Notes: generated by a model from the sequence alone, not told the origin. DNA of 64,000 nucleotides from Todiramphus chloris collaris (GCA_025345505.1 JANVCC010000022.1:34111741-34175740), one strand, 5' to 3'. Positions 38,490 through 51,698 are shown, counted from the stretch's first letter. Made by a program: numbers and translations.

Positions 38490-40075
38490 CTGAAAGAAAA
38501 AAAAAAAAGGGTTTTTTTTTACTTTCGTAAAGTAAAATAGTGACTTTTACTTTTTGAATCTAGTATGTAAAGAAAATAATTTTTACACTGAGGAACTGTC
38601 ATATATACACACTAGGTAGAAGGACAAATTACACCAATAAAAGTATTATTGCACTGGGAAATGTGATTTGCTTTCTAATTCATTCTCTATATGGCAAAAA
38701 ATTGGTGTTGGGCTCATCTCACCTAAATGAGATATGTGAATTTGAGCATCTTGTCTAAATTGCCCATTTGCATCTGATTTTCAGTTAAGGGAGAGAAGAG
38801 AGACACCCTTAAACAGCTGTTCTTTTCACACCCATGTTGGAAACCTTTCTCAGTCTGGTGAGAACAACACTCCAGAAAAGCCAGGATGCTCCACTGACCA
38901 GAGCTTAAATTACTAGACTTGACCAGGTGTCTAGTTTTATGATAGCTAAAGGAAAGTAAAAGGAATGTTAACTTCTTGATACTAGATAATTATCCAAATA
39001 ATTAGTTCTCTCATCAAGGTCATTAATCAGCAATGGCAAATTTTGTACTGAAAAGACAGAATAACCTGAGGGCAAAATACAGCTGCCTTTGAGGAGACAA
39101 AACGAGCAACGGTATCTCCTCTCATCCAAGGGCACCCTCCTCCCTTTATCCCACGCAGTGCATCCAAAAAGAAACCAGATGCAATTTAACCTAAAATATC
39201 TTTGCATCTGAGCAGAGAGCTCAGTTTTCACAGGGCAGCATATGGCCTGCTTCTGACAGCTCTTTTGCAAGAGTCACTTTAAATGCTCTGCTCAAAGCAG
39301 CCCATTTCTGACCACTGTGAATACTTAGGAACCCTACTGACCAGGTGTGTCATGTCGGAGACAGTTGCCTACTGTCATGCAGTGGTTGAAGTGTCCAACC
39401 TTTTCAAAAGAAAATAAAAGTAAAAATATCTGGCTTAAAATCCGTTTTCCCTAGAAAAAGTCCATCCAGAACTTGTTATTAGCCATTTTGACATGTGCAC
39501 CCTGAGTAAAGAGTGTTGTTAAAGCCATGTTTGATTACTTCACAGATGGAAATTACTCTTTCCTGCAGCTGGTGGATTTATATCAGCCTAAGAATGATAA
39601 TGCAAATGAGAAATAACAGGCGTTTGCCCCAGATTTGCTCTTATTTACACCATTATAACTCCATTTGCTTTGTATGATTACTTCAGAATTCTGTGTTGGA
39701 AATGAGAGCAGTATCCTATTCTATAGGCCTAAAATATAGTAAGACAAATGCAGTTAAACATTAACATGTGCACAGCAAGAAATTTTCCTAAGGAATATAG
39801 ACAAATACAAATTAGCTTAGATGACGTATTTAGATTGCACACTGAAGGACACCTTTATTGAAGAGAAGCACCAACACAAAAAGCAAGTGCCTCTCTGATC
39901 TTTTATTTGCTATTGGCAATGAAAAGATCATTGTTTCAAAATTTGTAACTGCATTAAAAATAAACGTTAACAGTATGCACTATGCACAGAATATATTCTG
40001 GGTAGTCTCAGTTAAAAATGCTCATTCATCAAGGTGGAAGCAGGAGAAAAGAGAGAAAAGTTTGCACATACGTAC
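38490..40075 (-). other. DPP10 intron, no features
   Basis: A 1.6 kb intron. Apart from adjacent A and T runs near 38497-38520, I see no repeats, frames or RNA genes. Confidence 0.75.
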
Positions 40076-40270
40076 TCTACAGCTGCTATTTGGTCCTTCA
40101 CTTCCACGGATCCTAAGCATCGGTGCACCTCCTGTAGAATCTTAAGGCCTTGAAATCCACTCCCTCTGCCATCAAATCGAGCTACGATGACATTATCAGA
40201 GTTGACAAGCACTGAGTCCCAGTCAATGTGAAATTTATCTGTAACCAACTGGCTGCCTGGAGCTTCATCA
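40076..40270 (-). CDS. DPP10: DPP10 exon: oxyanion loop and GRGSGFQG core
   Basis: The longest exon here (195 bases, p161-224). It begins DEAPGSQLVTDKFHIDWD, then has the family core VIVARFDGRGSGFQG, and ends with VEVKDQIAAV. In DPP4 the loop aligned to the first residues carries the oxyanion tyrosine in 'YAGPCSQ'; here the aligned position is Asp (p161), so oxyanion stabilisation is lost as well. The donor is GTACGT and the acceptor ends TATTTGCAG. It follows an 11.4 kb intron that contains the CR1 and LTR-like insertions. Confidence 0.97.
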
Positions 40271-41761
40271 CTGCAAATACCAACACACCAGACACAAACG
40301 AAGACTATTGACAATGTGATGCACTTTGCCGTTCTCCGATATTTTATTTAACCTAGGTGGCAGAGTTCAGTCGGTTACGCAATCCTACTGAATTATTGCC
40401 ACTTCCATCAATACCATCCCATCAGCTAGTGCTGGTATCCCTGCAGCAGCAGCAAGCAAAATAATTTCTTTAACTTTATAACCACTACGTTGCAGTGTTG
40501 CCAATACCAGAACGTTCTTAGAAAAGAAACAGAAAACTAAGGCACATAAGGCTGCTTGTAGGTTAATAAAGTGAAAAAGAAAATAGTGCAATCACAAACA
40601 ACCAGCTCAGTTCTGAGAAGGCTCGTGTCAAATTTGTCAAATCACACTAAACAGAAAAAGAGGAAAATTCATTCAGTACCCTGATTATGATTTTGTAGGA
40701 TATATAATACTATTAAGAAGGATGTAATCTTAGAAAGCAAGAATAATTGCATTATTGTATCCTTGAATGGATTTTTTGAAAAAGGGTACAAAGAAAACTA
40801 AAGCACACATTGGAGAAAATTATATTTTCTCCATCCAAATTCATAGCAAGAAATGGATGCAGGTAGGAGTGATAAGTTTATTTTATGACTAAAAAAAAAG
40901 GTGGTTTACAGCAGAAAAGGTGTAATAGAATGGTAAAATGAAGTTTCTAGAGGAACAATAAGCATTTTACATTGAAGCCAAATATACTATTTTCCTTCCA
41001 AAGAAAATAAAATGTCAGTTTTAAAAGGGAAGCTTGTCATTATTTTTCCCCCAAGATAAACACAGAATAAGAGAGCAGAATACCATGAAGTTGTACAAAA
41101 TGCAAAATAATTCTATGCAGGCTGCATCTGCCAGTTGAATGCAAATTAAAATGTAGAAGTGTCTGCGCTGGCTGTATGGAAATTAGATTGGACAGTGTCT
41201 GTGGGAATATCCTGTCTAAGGTGGAAGAAAGATGAAGACAGAAATTACTATTTTGCCAAAGAGACTTATATAAACCTGGGGGGAGGAAAGAGAGATAAAA
41301 ATCTCCTACAGTAACTACTGCCTTGTATGTAAAATAAAGTGCTGATTCAAGATCTGCTTTTGGCTCCGGATAACGTAGATCATCTTCAAGGTAATCACTC
41401 AATTAGCAGGCATATGATGAATACATATGCTCTCAAATTCACTACCTACATATCATGCACTGAAATCAGGATTACTGGGTTATAGACTTAAGTCACATGT
41501 TATGCTTGATTCATCATTATCTTGTGCATCAAGTTTATACTTGGCTTTAGAAAAAGAAAGGAAGGTGTGGAATAATGACTGGAGGTGAGTTAGAAATTAA
41601 AATAATTTTAAAGGTGCAGCATTGTTCACACGTTAAGGAAAGGTGTAATATCCAAGAAACTCTCAGGGTAGAGTGCAACTGGTATGCAAGGAATCCATTT
41701 CACAACAGTTCCCTAGACAACACTGCCTGAAAGCAGCACAGGGGATGGAGTGGAGTGAAGG
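40271..41761 (-). other. Right-hand part of large DPP10 intron
   Basis: Unique AT-rich sequence between the exon at 40076-40270 and the CR1 insertion. Minus-strand frames of 68 codons (40385-40591) and 120 codons (41040-41402) show no recognisable protein similarity and lack splice or start context. Confidence 0.6.
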
Positions 41762-43095
41762 TTCATAGATTCATAGATTGTTAGGGGTTGGAAGGGACCA
41801 AGAAAGATCATCTAGTCCAACCCCCCTGCCAGAGCAGGATCACCTATAATAAGTCACACAGGAACGTGTCCAGGCGGGTTTTGAACGCCTCCAGAGAAGG
41901 AGACTCCACAACCCCCCTGAGCAGCCCGTTCCAGTGCTCTGTCACCCTTACCGTAAAAAAGTTTTTTCTTACGTTTACCCTAAACCTCTTATTTTCCAAC
42001 TTGCTCCCATTGCCCCTTGTCCTAACACTGGACGACACCGAGAAAAGTCTGGCTCCATCCTCCTTACACTCGCCCTTTATATATTTATAGACATTAATGA
42101 GGTCCCCCCTCAGCCTCTTCTTCTCCAGGCTAAAGAGACCCAGCTCTCTCAGCCTCTCCTCATAAGGGAGATGCTCCACTCCCTTAATAATCTTGGTGGC
42201 CCTGCGCTGGGCTCTCTCCAGTAGCTCAATGTCTTCCCTGAACTGGGGTGCCCAGAACTGGACACAGTATTCCAGGTGGGGCCTCACCAGCACAGAGTAG
42301 AGGGGGAGGAGAACATCCCTCGACCTGCTGACCACACTCTTCCTAATGCACCCCAGGATGCCATTGGCCTCCTTGGCCGCAAGGGCACATTATTGGCTCA
42401 TGCTCATCCTCTTGTCCACCAGGACCCCCAGCTCTTTTTCCCCAGAGCTTCTCTCCAACAGATCAGCCCCCAGCCTATACTGATCCATGGGGTTGTTCTT
42501 CCCCAGATGCAGCACTTTACACTTGCTTTTATTAAATTGCATTAAATTTCTCCCTGCCCAGCTCTCCAGCCTGTCCAGGCCACGCTGGATGGCAGCACAG
42601 CCTTCTGGAGTGTCAGCCACTCCTCCCAGTTTTGTATCATCAGCAAACTTGCTGAGGGTGCACTCTATCCCTTCATCCAGATCATTGATGAATATATTGA
42701 ACAGTATTCGACCCAGCACTGACCCTTGGGGGACACCACTAGTCACAGACCTCCAGCTAGACTCTGCTCCACTGACCACAGCTCTCTGAGTTCCGTCCTT
42801 CACCCAGTTCCCAATCCACCTCACTGCACAAACACCCAATCCACACTTCTTAAGCTTGGCTGTGAGGATACCGTGGGAGACAGTATCAAAAGCCTTGCTG
42901 AAGTCAAGAAATACCACATCCACTGCTCTCCCCTCATCTATCCAACTACTTATGCAATCATAAAAGGCTATCAGATTAGTCGAACATGATTTCCCCTTAC
43001 GGAATCCATGCTGACTACTCGTGATAAGCCTCCTTTCCTCCACATTCTTTGAGATGGTGGCAAGAACAAGCTGTTCCATCACCTTTCCATGGTAG
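41762..43095 (-). mobile_element. CR1 LINE, 5'-truncated, near-intact reverse transcriptase frame
   Basis: A chicken-repeat-1 (CR1) non-LTR retrotransposon in the same orientation as the host gene. The minus strand encodes most of the ORF2 reverse transcriptase: GKVMEQL, then [13 protein letters not shown], the [15 protein letters not shown] motif, [10 protein letters not shown], the catalytic FADDTKL, then [15 protein letters not shown] and the C-terminal LRVTEHW-like region (here [12 protein letters not shown]). The frame stays open from about 43095 to 41844 except for one in-frame TAA at 42390-42392, so the copy is fairly young. The endonuclease half is absent (5' truncation, usual for CR1). 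The 3' end carries the CR1 terminal octamer repeat, seen on the plus strand as two copies of tcatagat at about 41763-41779. Confidence 0.97.
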
Positions 43096-43850
43096 AGATG
43101 GGAACTTGATGGTACTACAGGACTGATAAACTGCCTGTTTGTGACCCTGTGCCAACAGCCTGTCAGTTTTTGTCAAAGTACTGTCCTTTGTGCAAATTTT
43201 GCTCATTATAATGTCATTGTAATAACAACACACACTTCGTCCTAAAGGCTACCCGCCTCCAAAGTGCGACTGCCCCTCACTGAGCTTGCGCAGTGAATTT
43301 TCTTCAGCTCTGTCTTTAAAAGTGAAGTGAGAGAAATTTACACCAGTCATAATAAAGGTATTGATGACTGGAGTCACTCAAGCTCCACCTTGAAGGTAAA
43401 AATTATTATAAAAATGGTTTGAGTAAGGAGGGATGTCAGGGAAGACATCATTGTGGACAAGTCAGGGTGGATACTATCACCGATCATCTCTGACTCCTGG
43501 GATCAGTCGAGGGGCTGAACCTTGCTTCTCCCCAATAGGGACACCTTTGGGTAAGATCTGGACTTTGCAGGTATCTCCCCAGGAAACTGCACTATTCACA
43601 CTGCCAGTCACAAGAGTCTCTCATTGGGTGCCACCAGCTCCTTACTGGCTGCGTGAGACCATGCAGCATGACTAGCCAGGGAGTGCAGGGTGCTGTTAGT
43701 GAATCCAGAGCCAGGAGAGTTCAGATAGACTGAACGTGACTGGACTATTAGTGAAAAACTGAACATCACTCAGAACCTAAGCCCAGCCACCCCCAGCCCT
43801 TCTGATATCTGAGGACCAGCTGGAACGCAAGGGGGTTTATTTTCTGCCAA
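43096..43850 (+). mobile_element. Probable retroviral LTR/leader fragment
   Basis: A block with higher GC than its surroundings, directly beside the truncated 5' end of the CR1. On the plus strand it has a TATA-like TTTAAAAG (43315-43322) followed 36 bases later by AATAAA (43351-43356), then a GC-richer stretch, the spacing expected of an LTR promoter and poly(A) site with a short R region. There is no long open frame. It resembles avian endogenous retrovirus LTR plus untranslated leader in layout and wording, but I cannot name the family or fix the ends, and there is no visible second LTR. It could instead be another kind of interspersed repeat. Confidence 0.4.
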
Positions 43851-46800
43851 ATTACTTTACCCTTTTACACAACAGAAGGGCATTTTTTTTTTGTTTGCTT
43901 CACCAATTCAGGTGTGATTATGCTAAATGCTAAAAATGCAGAGAAATTAATTTAGACATACTGATTGTCAAGTGATGTCTGCAGAAAACCGAAGTATATT
44001 ATTAGTAGATTCAGAAGTATATTTTCATTATTATTTACAATAACAGAAGGAGAGGAACAGTTCTTTGGATTTCTGCTTATTGTACAGACCAAGGCTTTCA
44101 GAAGCACTCCACATTGACGTAGAGATTTTAAAGAGTGTTTACCACTACTTCCAATAGCAGCAGCCTCAGAACAATTATAATAATTTTTTTTTTAAGTTCT
44201 TCCACCTTTCCACAATAAGATAATACATCAGAAATATCCTTGTTTGATTTCCAACAGTTTAATGTGCCCCAAACAAGTGAAAATATCACGAGTCTGCCTG
44301 CTTCCCCCCCACCTAATATAAGGACAAAAAAAATGCAGTGTTTTTATTTGTTTCATACTCATTAAATATCTAGGCTATATATGTGTTTATGTATATACAC
44401 ATTATATTTCTATATCCTTGGTAACAGTTGTTACATTTGTAAGCCTCTCTATACTAGTAGTGTTTAAAACTAAATCAGGGTTTTAAATAAAGGATGATAC
44501 CCTCAGATAATTTCTTCTACAAATAAAGTAACAACAGTCAGAACCTTGGCAAGATTTTTAGTAGGAAAGAACTAAAAGTGATTTTTTTTCCCCCAAGCTT
44601 CTTCTCTGGAGGGCACAGGTGGGCTACTTCAGGCTCAAGACTTTAAATACTATACATATTCCACTCCTGCATGATGGGTTGTTTGACGTACTGCTTTTGG
44701 AAGTAATTTCCCAGTGGCTAATTTATTTCAACAATGTCCATCTAAGTAGTCTGTGACAGGCATTTAAAGCCATTTCCATTGAGGTACATGTCAAAATTCC
44801 CATTAGCATCAAAAGGTCTCTTTACTCTTCAGATGCTACTATAAAATGATACTGATTATCTGAGGTGTGCTCCTGTCCTCCACAGAAAGACAGCATATAT
44901 TCTACATACCATTTAGGCCCCACTTTTAACCTTATAAATGTGGTTTCTGCAAGGTATTAATACTTTATGCAAGTTTGAACATCACCCTGAGGGTTCTGTA
45001 ACAAAGCAAGTTTGTTACTACAGTGCAATAATAGATGCACAGCCTGATTTGTGAAGTTTGTCCTGGGATTAGAGCTATCTCATATGCCAAGGTTTTTTTT
45101 ATGCTCAACACTACTTACAGTCTAATTATCTGAACTATGGTTCAGTGGTACTCTCTTCATAGAATTATTTCTCGACCCCACTAGTAGTACACCCATGCCA
45201 TTTATGCGTGGGTGTAATACAAACACAGAACTAATCTTCCCATATGACTATGGATGGCCACAGGGGAACCGTGGACTAGCCAAAGCACTACAGCAAAATT
45301 GAAGCCAGCACCGAAAGGACTGTGTGAAGCTACAGGCTTTTCAATGCCCCTCAAGGGTTCCTTAAAGACCATAATCTCCTGAGTCAAACAAGAAGAGCAG
45401 AATGATTCAAATTAAGACTATGCTTAATTCTTCCCAATTCATTTTCTTTTTTCGTTGCACTTTCCCATTTCTATTTTTGCTCCTGGCTTCCACGATTCAG
45501 AGCTGCCTAGTGCATGTCTTCGACAGCAACTATCCTTGGATTATGAGTCCACTGTGGCAGTGCAACTGCTGACAACTCTGGCATACTGCTGATGCTCGCC
45601 ATTGAGGAACCATTTCAATAGACAGAAGCCATCAATAATATACCAATATCATTGACCATTCTTCCAAGGCAGTCACACACATTTCAGACTGTCTGGAAAA
45701 AGGAGCAGCTCATCATAAATTCTTATATTGCTGAAAAGAGAAGTATCTCTTCTTTCAGATTCTATAACCAGAAGCTTAAACTACAGCCTCTGTTCATGAC
45801 TTGAGTTACAGCCTACAGGGAATAATACAGTGCTACCAGAGAGGATGTTGCTGCTGTACTCTGAGCAATACTCCTCTGCCACTCTGGAATCCATTCCAGG
45901 TTTTGCACCATTTGAAAATTAAGTGGCAAGATTTTAAATAGGATTTTTAGAAGTTATAGGGCTGACCAAGCAGTGGGGGGGAGACAATTTTAAAAGATAC
46001 ATGGCAAATAACTGCTGTCATCACTGCTTAATTTCCAGTACATCTCTTTCCGTTTCTACAAAACAGTGGATTTGATGCAGCATATGGAAAAGGTAACTTG
46101 ATAGCAAATATGTAAGAAAGACTACAACTCAGATGATAAAATCTACGCAAAGAAATATCACTGAAAAAAAAAAGTAATCTTTTCCTTATGGTGAAACTGA
46201 ATGGGGAAAGACAATAATTTTGCACAACTGGCGCAATAGAAAAAAATCAAATTAATTTTCAGTTTCCATGAGTATCTCTTTCACAAGCATCGACCTGCAA
46301 ACACTGGTCACAAATCAGAGAACCTGAACAGCCTCAAACATTGTGGACAAAATAATCCCAAATGTTTTTTTGTCTTCATATACCCTGTTAAGATATAGCA
46401 GATAGCAGCTAAAACCAGATAGTGCGTTTACAACTCCTCCCTGCAGATATGGCCAAACACATTAAAAGACATCACCAGAACTGATTCCATTACGAGGGTA
46501 AAATCATGTGATAAGACTGAAGTAGACAGCACAATACAAAAAAAAAAATTGACATTCTTAAAATATCTTTATGAAACCCTTGAAGCTGAAGACTTTAAAA
46601 AGGCAGTTTTGAGAACATGAGTTGTAAATCTGTCCTTTGTCATAAGAAAAGGAGATGGAGTTCTAATCTCATCTTGTCTTTTTCTAAAGAAAATTAAATG
46701 AGAATTTTATTCACATAGTAAGATGTGTACTGCTATGGGGGAAGTGGGAGTAGGGGAGGCTGAAAGAGGATGGATCTTTGCTCAACAACTCCCTAAACCT

Positions 46801-49633
46801 TTTGTGGGGGCAAGACCCAAAGAGAAAGGGAGTGAGAAGGTTCATCACTGCCCATAGCACTGGGACTGCTACTGCAAATGAAACAGCTGGAGTGGGCCTC
46901 CAGTCTATACCTCTCTTAGCCTAAGCTTAAAGAATTCTCTCTCCAGGCCCTGAGAAATATTACAAAATTCAAAGAATGAGGAAGAAAGTCCAAAGAAGTG
47001 AAAAAGAAAAGACCCCCCATCAAATACTTTGATGCTACAGAAACCCAACAGAGCAGTGAAACACTGCCACACTCGACAGACAGGATGAATACAGGCATGA
47101 AATGGATGGTTTGCAAAGCAATTAGTGAATCACACACATCATTTAGGGATGCCCAAAACCCTAAATTTTGCAGCTGTGTTACAGAGGAACAACTTGACAA
47201 ACAAAAAGACCTTTAGGGATGTCCCTCTTGCAAGCATATTGCAAAGTAGTGGAATCCATCGTATCTTTTTACACTTCACCTTGTAACCAAGCATCATTCT
47301 TTCACTTGCAACAGCTGCCAGTTAAAACAAGTAATATCCTTTACAACAAATGAAAAGCACATAAGACAGCTTTTAACAGGCAAAATGTTACCATACCTCA
47401 GATCTCAAATATTTCCCAATACTTGCATTATAACTCTCTAAATTTCTTCTAGTTTTTTAATGAGTTATTCTTGAAGCTATAAAACAGAATCTTCACTACC
47501 AACCCTACTGTTATATCTTGCTATCAGTCCTGAGAGTGTATTAACTGGAGGCATAAACATGTTTGATTGCCTGTGCAAGGCCTAAAACTTTTGTCATTTC
47601 AATAACAGGTGAAGTTTTATTAACAAAATATAAGAGAGCAAATAAGAAATAAACAAATAGAAACCTCTTGGAGACAATTCACTGTTACCTTGGAAAATAC
47701 CCATTGTTTTTTCCCCCCTCAAAGATCAGAACACTCTCTCCGTTGATTCAGTTTTACAATATCCACTTACATACTGGACAATTTTAAATGGCCTTAAATA
47801 ATAAATGCTGACATTTAAGATACATTATCTACAGATTTTGAAGGAATAAGGTTAATTATGTTCAAGAAAAAAATAAAGAATGATTATCACCTCTCATTTT
47901 ATTACCCAGATTAAATGCCAGACTCTTTACTTAATCATTTCCTGTATGTTACCAAGGAGTGTATCTTCCAACTTTTTTAATGAGTAAGGTGAACCATAAT
48001 GAGAAAATCAAGGAACTGAAATTTAAGCTTTGATCTTAATTATATAGAAAAGAGACGATAATCACTCTTTCAGGCAATTACTGTACACCTCTCTAATCTA
48101 TACCTACACTGTATGTAGTATATCAGAAGGAAACTGAGTGTGAAATGTATTAGTGGTTTAGGAGAACAAATGGAAGAAAGGAGAGTGTTAGAATCTTTTT
48201 AGCATTTTATAGTCTATGAATCTATGAAAAGAACAATCATGCTAACCAATACAACTGGTTTCTACATAAGCAGTATCTGCTAGATAGTCCAGCCACACAG
48301 ATCGACAAAAATTTTAACACAGGAATACAAAGATCTTCTGTTTGAGTATTGTAGCATGTTTTGCCCCTGCTGAAGATAAATCTTCACAAAAGCCTTATGA
48401 TGATTACAGGTTATTCAGGGCCTTGTCCTTAAAATGAGCTTGTATCTACATGGAGCTGTTACTGTGTTCACATTCAGGTTTCACACCAGGACCAGAATCC
48501 ACTGGTACAGGCTCCCATCCAGGATTCAGCCTTAACATTCAGACACCTGGGTGACACATGCTGGAAGTTCAAATTCATCTGTAGGCATCCTTGCATGAAT
48601 ACAGGAGCCTTATAATACTAGTGGACCTGTGAAATGGCTACTAACTTTCAATGATTAGAAAAAAAAAAAATTCAAATAATACCAGACTTTTTTCCCTTTA
48701 TCTATTCCTAAATTCTGTTATCATAATTGTAACCCTACTGATACAGAGTAGTTGCTGAGTTGATGAGGAAAATTTACAATAAAATTATCAACCTCACTTA
48801 TTAAAAGACCACCTCATTCTGAGCCAGCAAAACCATCCACCAGCACAAAGACAAGACCACACAGGTAAACCAGATACTGGCAAAATGCAAGACACAGGGA
48901 AAATTAATCTTTTCCAAAGGCTTGGAGTGACTCTGTAGTAATGACTGCAGCTGAACAGCCAGTCAGAGCCTGTTAGCTCTTATGTGCCATATTACCCTCC
49001 AGCTTAGGGGACAAAGTCTATATACACTTAGAAGTTTATATGCACTTAACTAGGCATTTAATTTGCACTGCAGAGACACACCAGGTCACTTTCAGGTTTA
49101 AACTCATTTTCTCCCCTCCCTTCCTCCCTTCCTCCCTCCCTCCTCTTAAGTCCTTGTCAAATTGTAGTGCTGCTGAGATGGAAAGCAAAAGCCACTTCAT
49201 ATCTGCTAATACTTCACTTGTCCAAATATGTGTCTTGTCTTTGTATAAATCTAAGTGCATGTTGCCTGAATTGAGAATCTCCTTTCCAAGAAATGAATAT
49301 ACAATGAAACCAGCCTTCTTACCAAGCACATTGGTAAGCATTCTTTTTCAAACTTTCAATAGCTGGAATATAATGATAATTGTACCATGACTGAGATTGT
49401 AAGCAAGAATGTAGGTGCAGCTGAACAATATGAAAGGCACTGCTTGTTATGAGCCACTATTATGATTCTTCTCTAATGCTTCTAGCAGTAGGAACAAGGT
49501 GTTTCTCAAACAGTACCACTCTGGGATTCAGGGAAGTCAAATATTTGGGAAATGATACCATATATACAACTAATCAGTGTTTCCTGTAAAGGCTACATGT
49601 TCTTCTTGGACCTGAATACCCTTTTTTTTTCTT
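43851..49633 (-). other. Middle of large DPP10 intron
   Basis: Unique-looking AT-rich intron sequence. A pyrimidine tract made of ccct/cctt units lies at 49107-49147. No exon with family similarity, RNA gene or clear mobile element is seen. Confidence 0.6.
49107..49147 (+). repeat. Pyrimidine tract (CCCT/CCTT)n
   Basis: About 40 bases of only C and T in ccct/cctt units; it can form triplex (H-DNA) structures in principle. It lies 490 bases from the assembly gap. Confidence 0.9.
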
Positions 49634-49733
49634 NNNNNNNNNNNNNNNNNNNNNNNNNNNNNNNNNNNNNNNNNNNNNNNNNNNNNNNNNNNNNNNNNNN
49701 NNNNNNNNNNNNNNNNNNNNNNNNNNNNNNNNN
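49634..49733. other. Assembly gap (100 N)
   Basis: Exactly 100 N, the conventional placeholder for a gap of unknown size. It is flanked on the left by a T run (ctttttttttctt) and on the right by tttctcttg, so a homopolymer or pyrimidine tract probably caused the break. It lies in the 11.4 kb intron, so no DPP10 coding sequence is lost. Confidence 0.99.
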
Positions 49734-51628
49734 TTTCTCTTGCAAGGAAGAATGGAACACAAAACATGCAACTTCACATGAACAGGACAGATTTCAAATT
49801 TTCTGTTTCAAACTTTCATTATTGTATAGTGTTTTCTAAATATAACTCCTATTAAAGCTAACATTGATACTTCAGTATTGCAAAGGTAAGGATTTGACTA
49901 AAAAAGAAGCAATGTCTCCATATTATAAATGTAGACACCACAATCTGTATTCATAAGTGGACAAATAAAACAATTATAAAACATATCCATACCTTATAAC
50001 TTGGACACATTTTTCGCTCACTGGGTTCTGACAACTTTGGTAAGTTTAAATTCAGACCTTGTCTTAATACTGTTCTGTTATTTCAGCTCTTGGTATCTAA
50101 ACCCACTTCCTAATAGCACTTCATTAGCTTTTTTTTTTTTTCCCCCACCTTTTCCTGTCATTTTTGGCCTTGGCCATCTCCAGGTTTCTTATTCTTCCCT
50201 CCTGTCTTCTCTAGGTTCTACATGAGTATATAACCTCATATTCTACCATAACTGTATATGGCAGATTATTTATTTACCAGAATACTTAACAAGGAAAGCA
50301 ATACACTACTAACATCTCAGTATTTTCAAACTCTCAGAAGAAATGCTGCTGAGAAAAAGAATAAACACAAGTGTTTGTAACTCCCTGTAATGCTGCTGGT
50401 GTCCAATCAGTCAGTTTGCATTTGGCACACTTAAAAGAGATGCTTAAAATATAATCATGCTTTAAGATTATGCTAGCAAATACTGCAAAGATTAAATAAT
50501 CCACGTGTCCTGTTTCTCCACAAAAAAAGAAACGTGTTCATGAGCCACTTAAAGCAGAGAGACTCCACAATTGCACTTAAATACAACTGAAAATCCCGAG
50601 TTTTAAACACAAACTGGACGTATAAATAAGCATTTCTGTCATATTATCCAAGATCTGATCTGAGCATAGGAATCTGGGACCTCTCAGCAGCTCAAACTTG
50701 TAAATTTTACCTGATGTACAACAATAAGGATCTCTGTGGTCACTAAGGGGAGGTCTACTCCAAGTGACACAGCTCAGCTAATGTGGTATTTTGGCCAATT
50801 TAGCAGTGCACTCCTACACCTGTGTTAGTGAAATTCACATCAATTCCTTCCAAATGGGACTGGAAGAACATCTGTTGGTAGAGTAAACCCCTCTACATCC
50901 ATGTCAGTCAGACTTATGCTGAGCTCAGGTGGGGAGCAATGAATGATGCCCTGAGCTGGCCATCACTGGTTTCCCGAGATAGGCTGCAGAGACGGTCCTG
51001 ACTTTGATCTCTTCCTCTGTAGACATGCAACTTAAAGGCTGACTGTCTCTGACAGAAATACACACACTATTTCTTTTCAAAAGAATAGTGCAGGTTGCCA
51101 GGGAGTACCTACTTCCTCCCATAGAGGTTTTCTACAAACATCAACAGACTTTGGATCATGCCTAAAATGCCTTCAGCCATTGATGCTCAAAAATATTTTT
51201 TTCTTCTTTGTAGTGTTCCTAAAAGCAGTTTTGCTTTATGATACTGAGCCTCTCTTAGAAGCTCTACCCATTTCTATCAGAGAGAAAAAGGAGCATATGC
51301 TCTGAATGAGATCTGTGGGTAGGTATCAATATGGGTCCAGGAAAGAGTGCAGAACTACTCACAGCTACATCATCAGAAGGGCCAGTGCCTGACGTACATA
51401 AAAGCACAATGAAGCAGAGCTAGATTTGACAAGCCTAAAAAACCCCAGGCATCTCTACCGGAGAGCCCCTATAACAAAATCTTCCCAAGAACAAACCCTC
51501 TGATTTATCAATTAAAATCCAGGAAGTAATTTTTACATACAAGGTAAAAATCATTTTCTAATTACACAGCTAAGTGTTTTCTATGAAGTACTTTTTATTA
51601 TTTTGAGTGATTCTACAAAGATACTTAC
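49734..51628 (-). other. Left-hand part of large DPP10 intron
   Basis: Intron sequence between the gap and the exon at 51629. It includes a T/C run near 50131-50147. No recognisable repeat or frame. Confidence 0.6.
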
Positions 51629-51698
51629 ATTATTAATAGAAGGGCATACTGGTTTCGATCCGTGAAATCTTTTGGCAGTGACAACTGCAAAGGGAGTT
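51629..51698 (-). CDS. DPP10: DPP10 exon: start of alpha/beta-hydrolase domain
   Basis: Encodes LPLQLSLPKDFTDRNQYALL and on to p159, with split codons at both ends. This is the first strand pair of the hydrolase domain; 'YALLLII' matches the 'YPLLLxV' strand before the oxyanion loop in active family members. The donor is GTAAGT and the acceptor ends CTTAAAAG. Confidence 0.95.

Noticed and set aside
40385-40591. Minus-strand frame just upstream of the 195-base exon, as an alternative 5' extension
   Set aside because: It is not in a splice arrangement that keeps the frame and has no family similarity; the TTTGCAG acceptor at 40271 gives the correct junction.
41040-41402. Minus-strand open frame of 120 codons in the large intron
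   Set aside because: No recognisable domain, no phase-compatible splice sites joining it to DPP10, and of a length expected by chance in 64 kb.
41844-42335. 163-codon minus-strand frame as a host gene
   Set aside because: It is the C-terminal part of the CR1 reverse transcriptase frame, separated from the upstream part by one stop codon.
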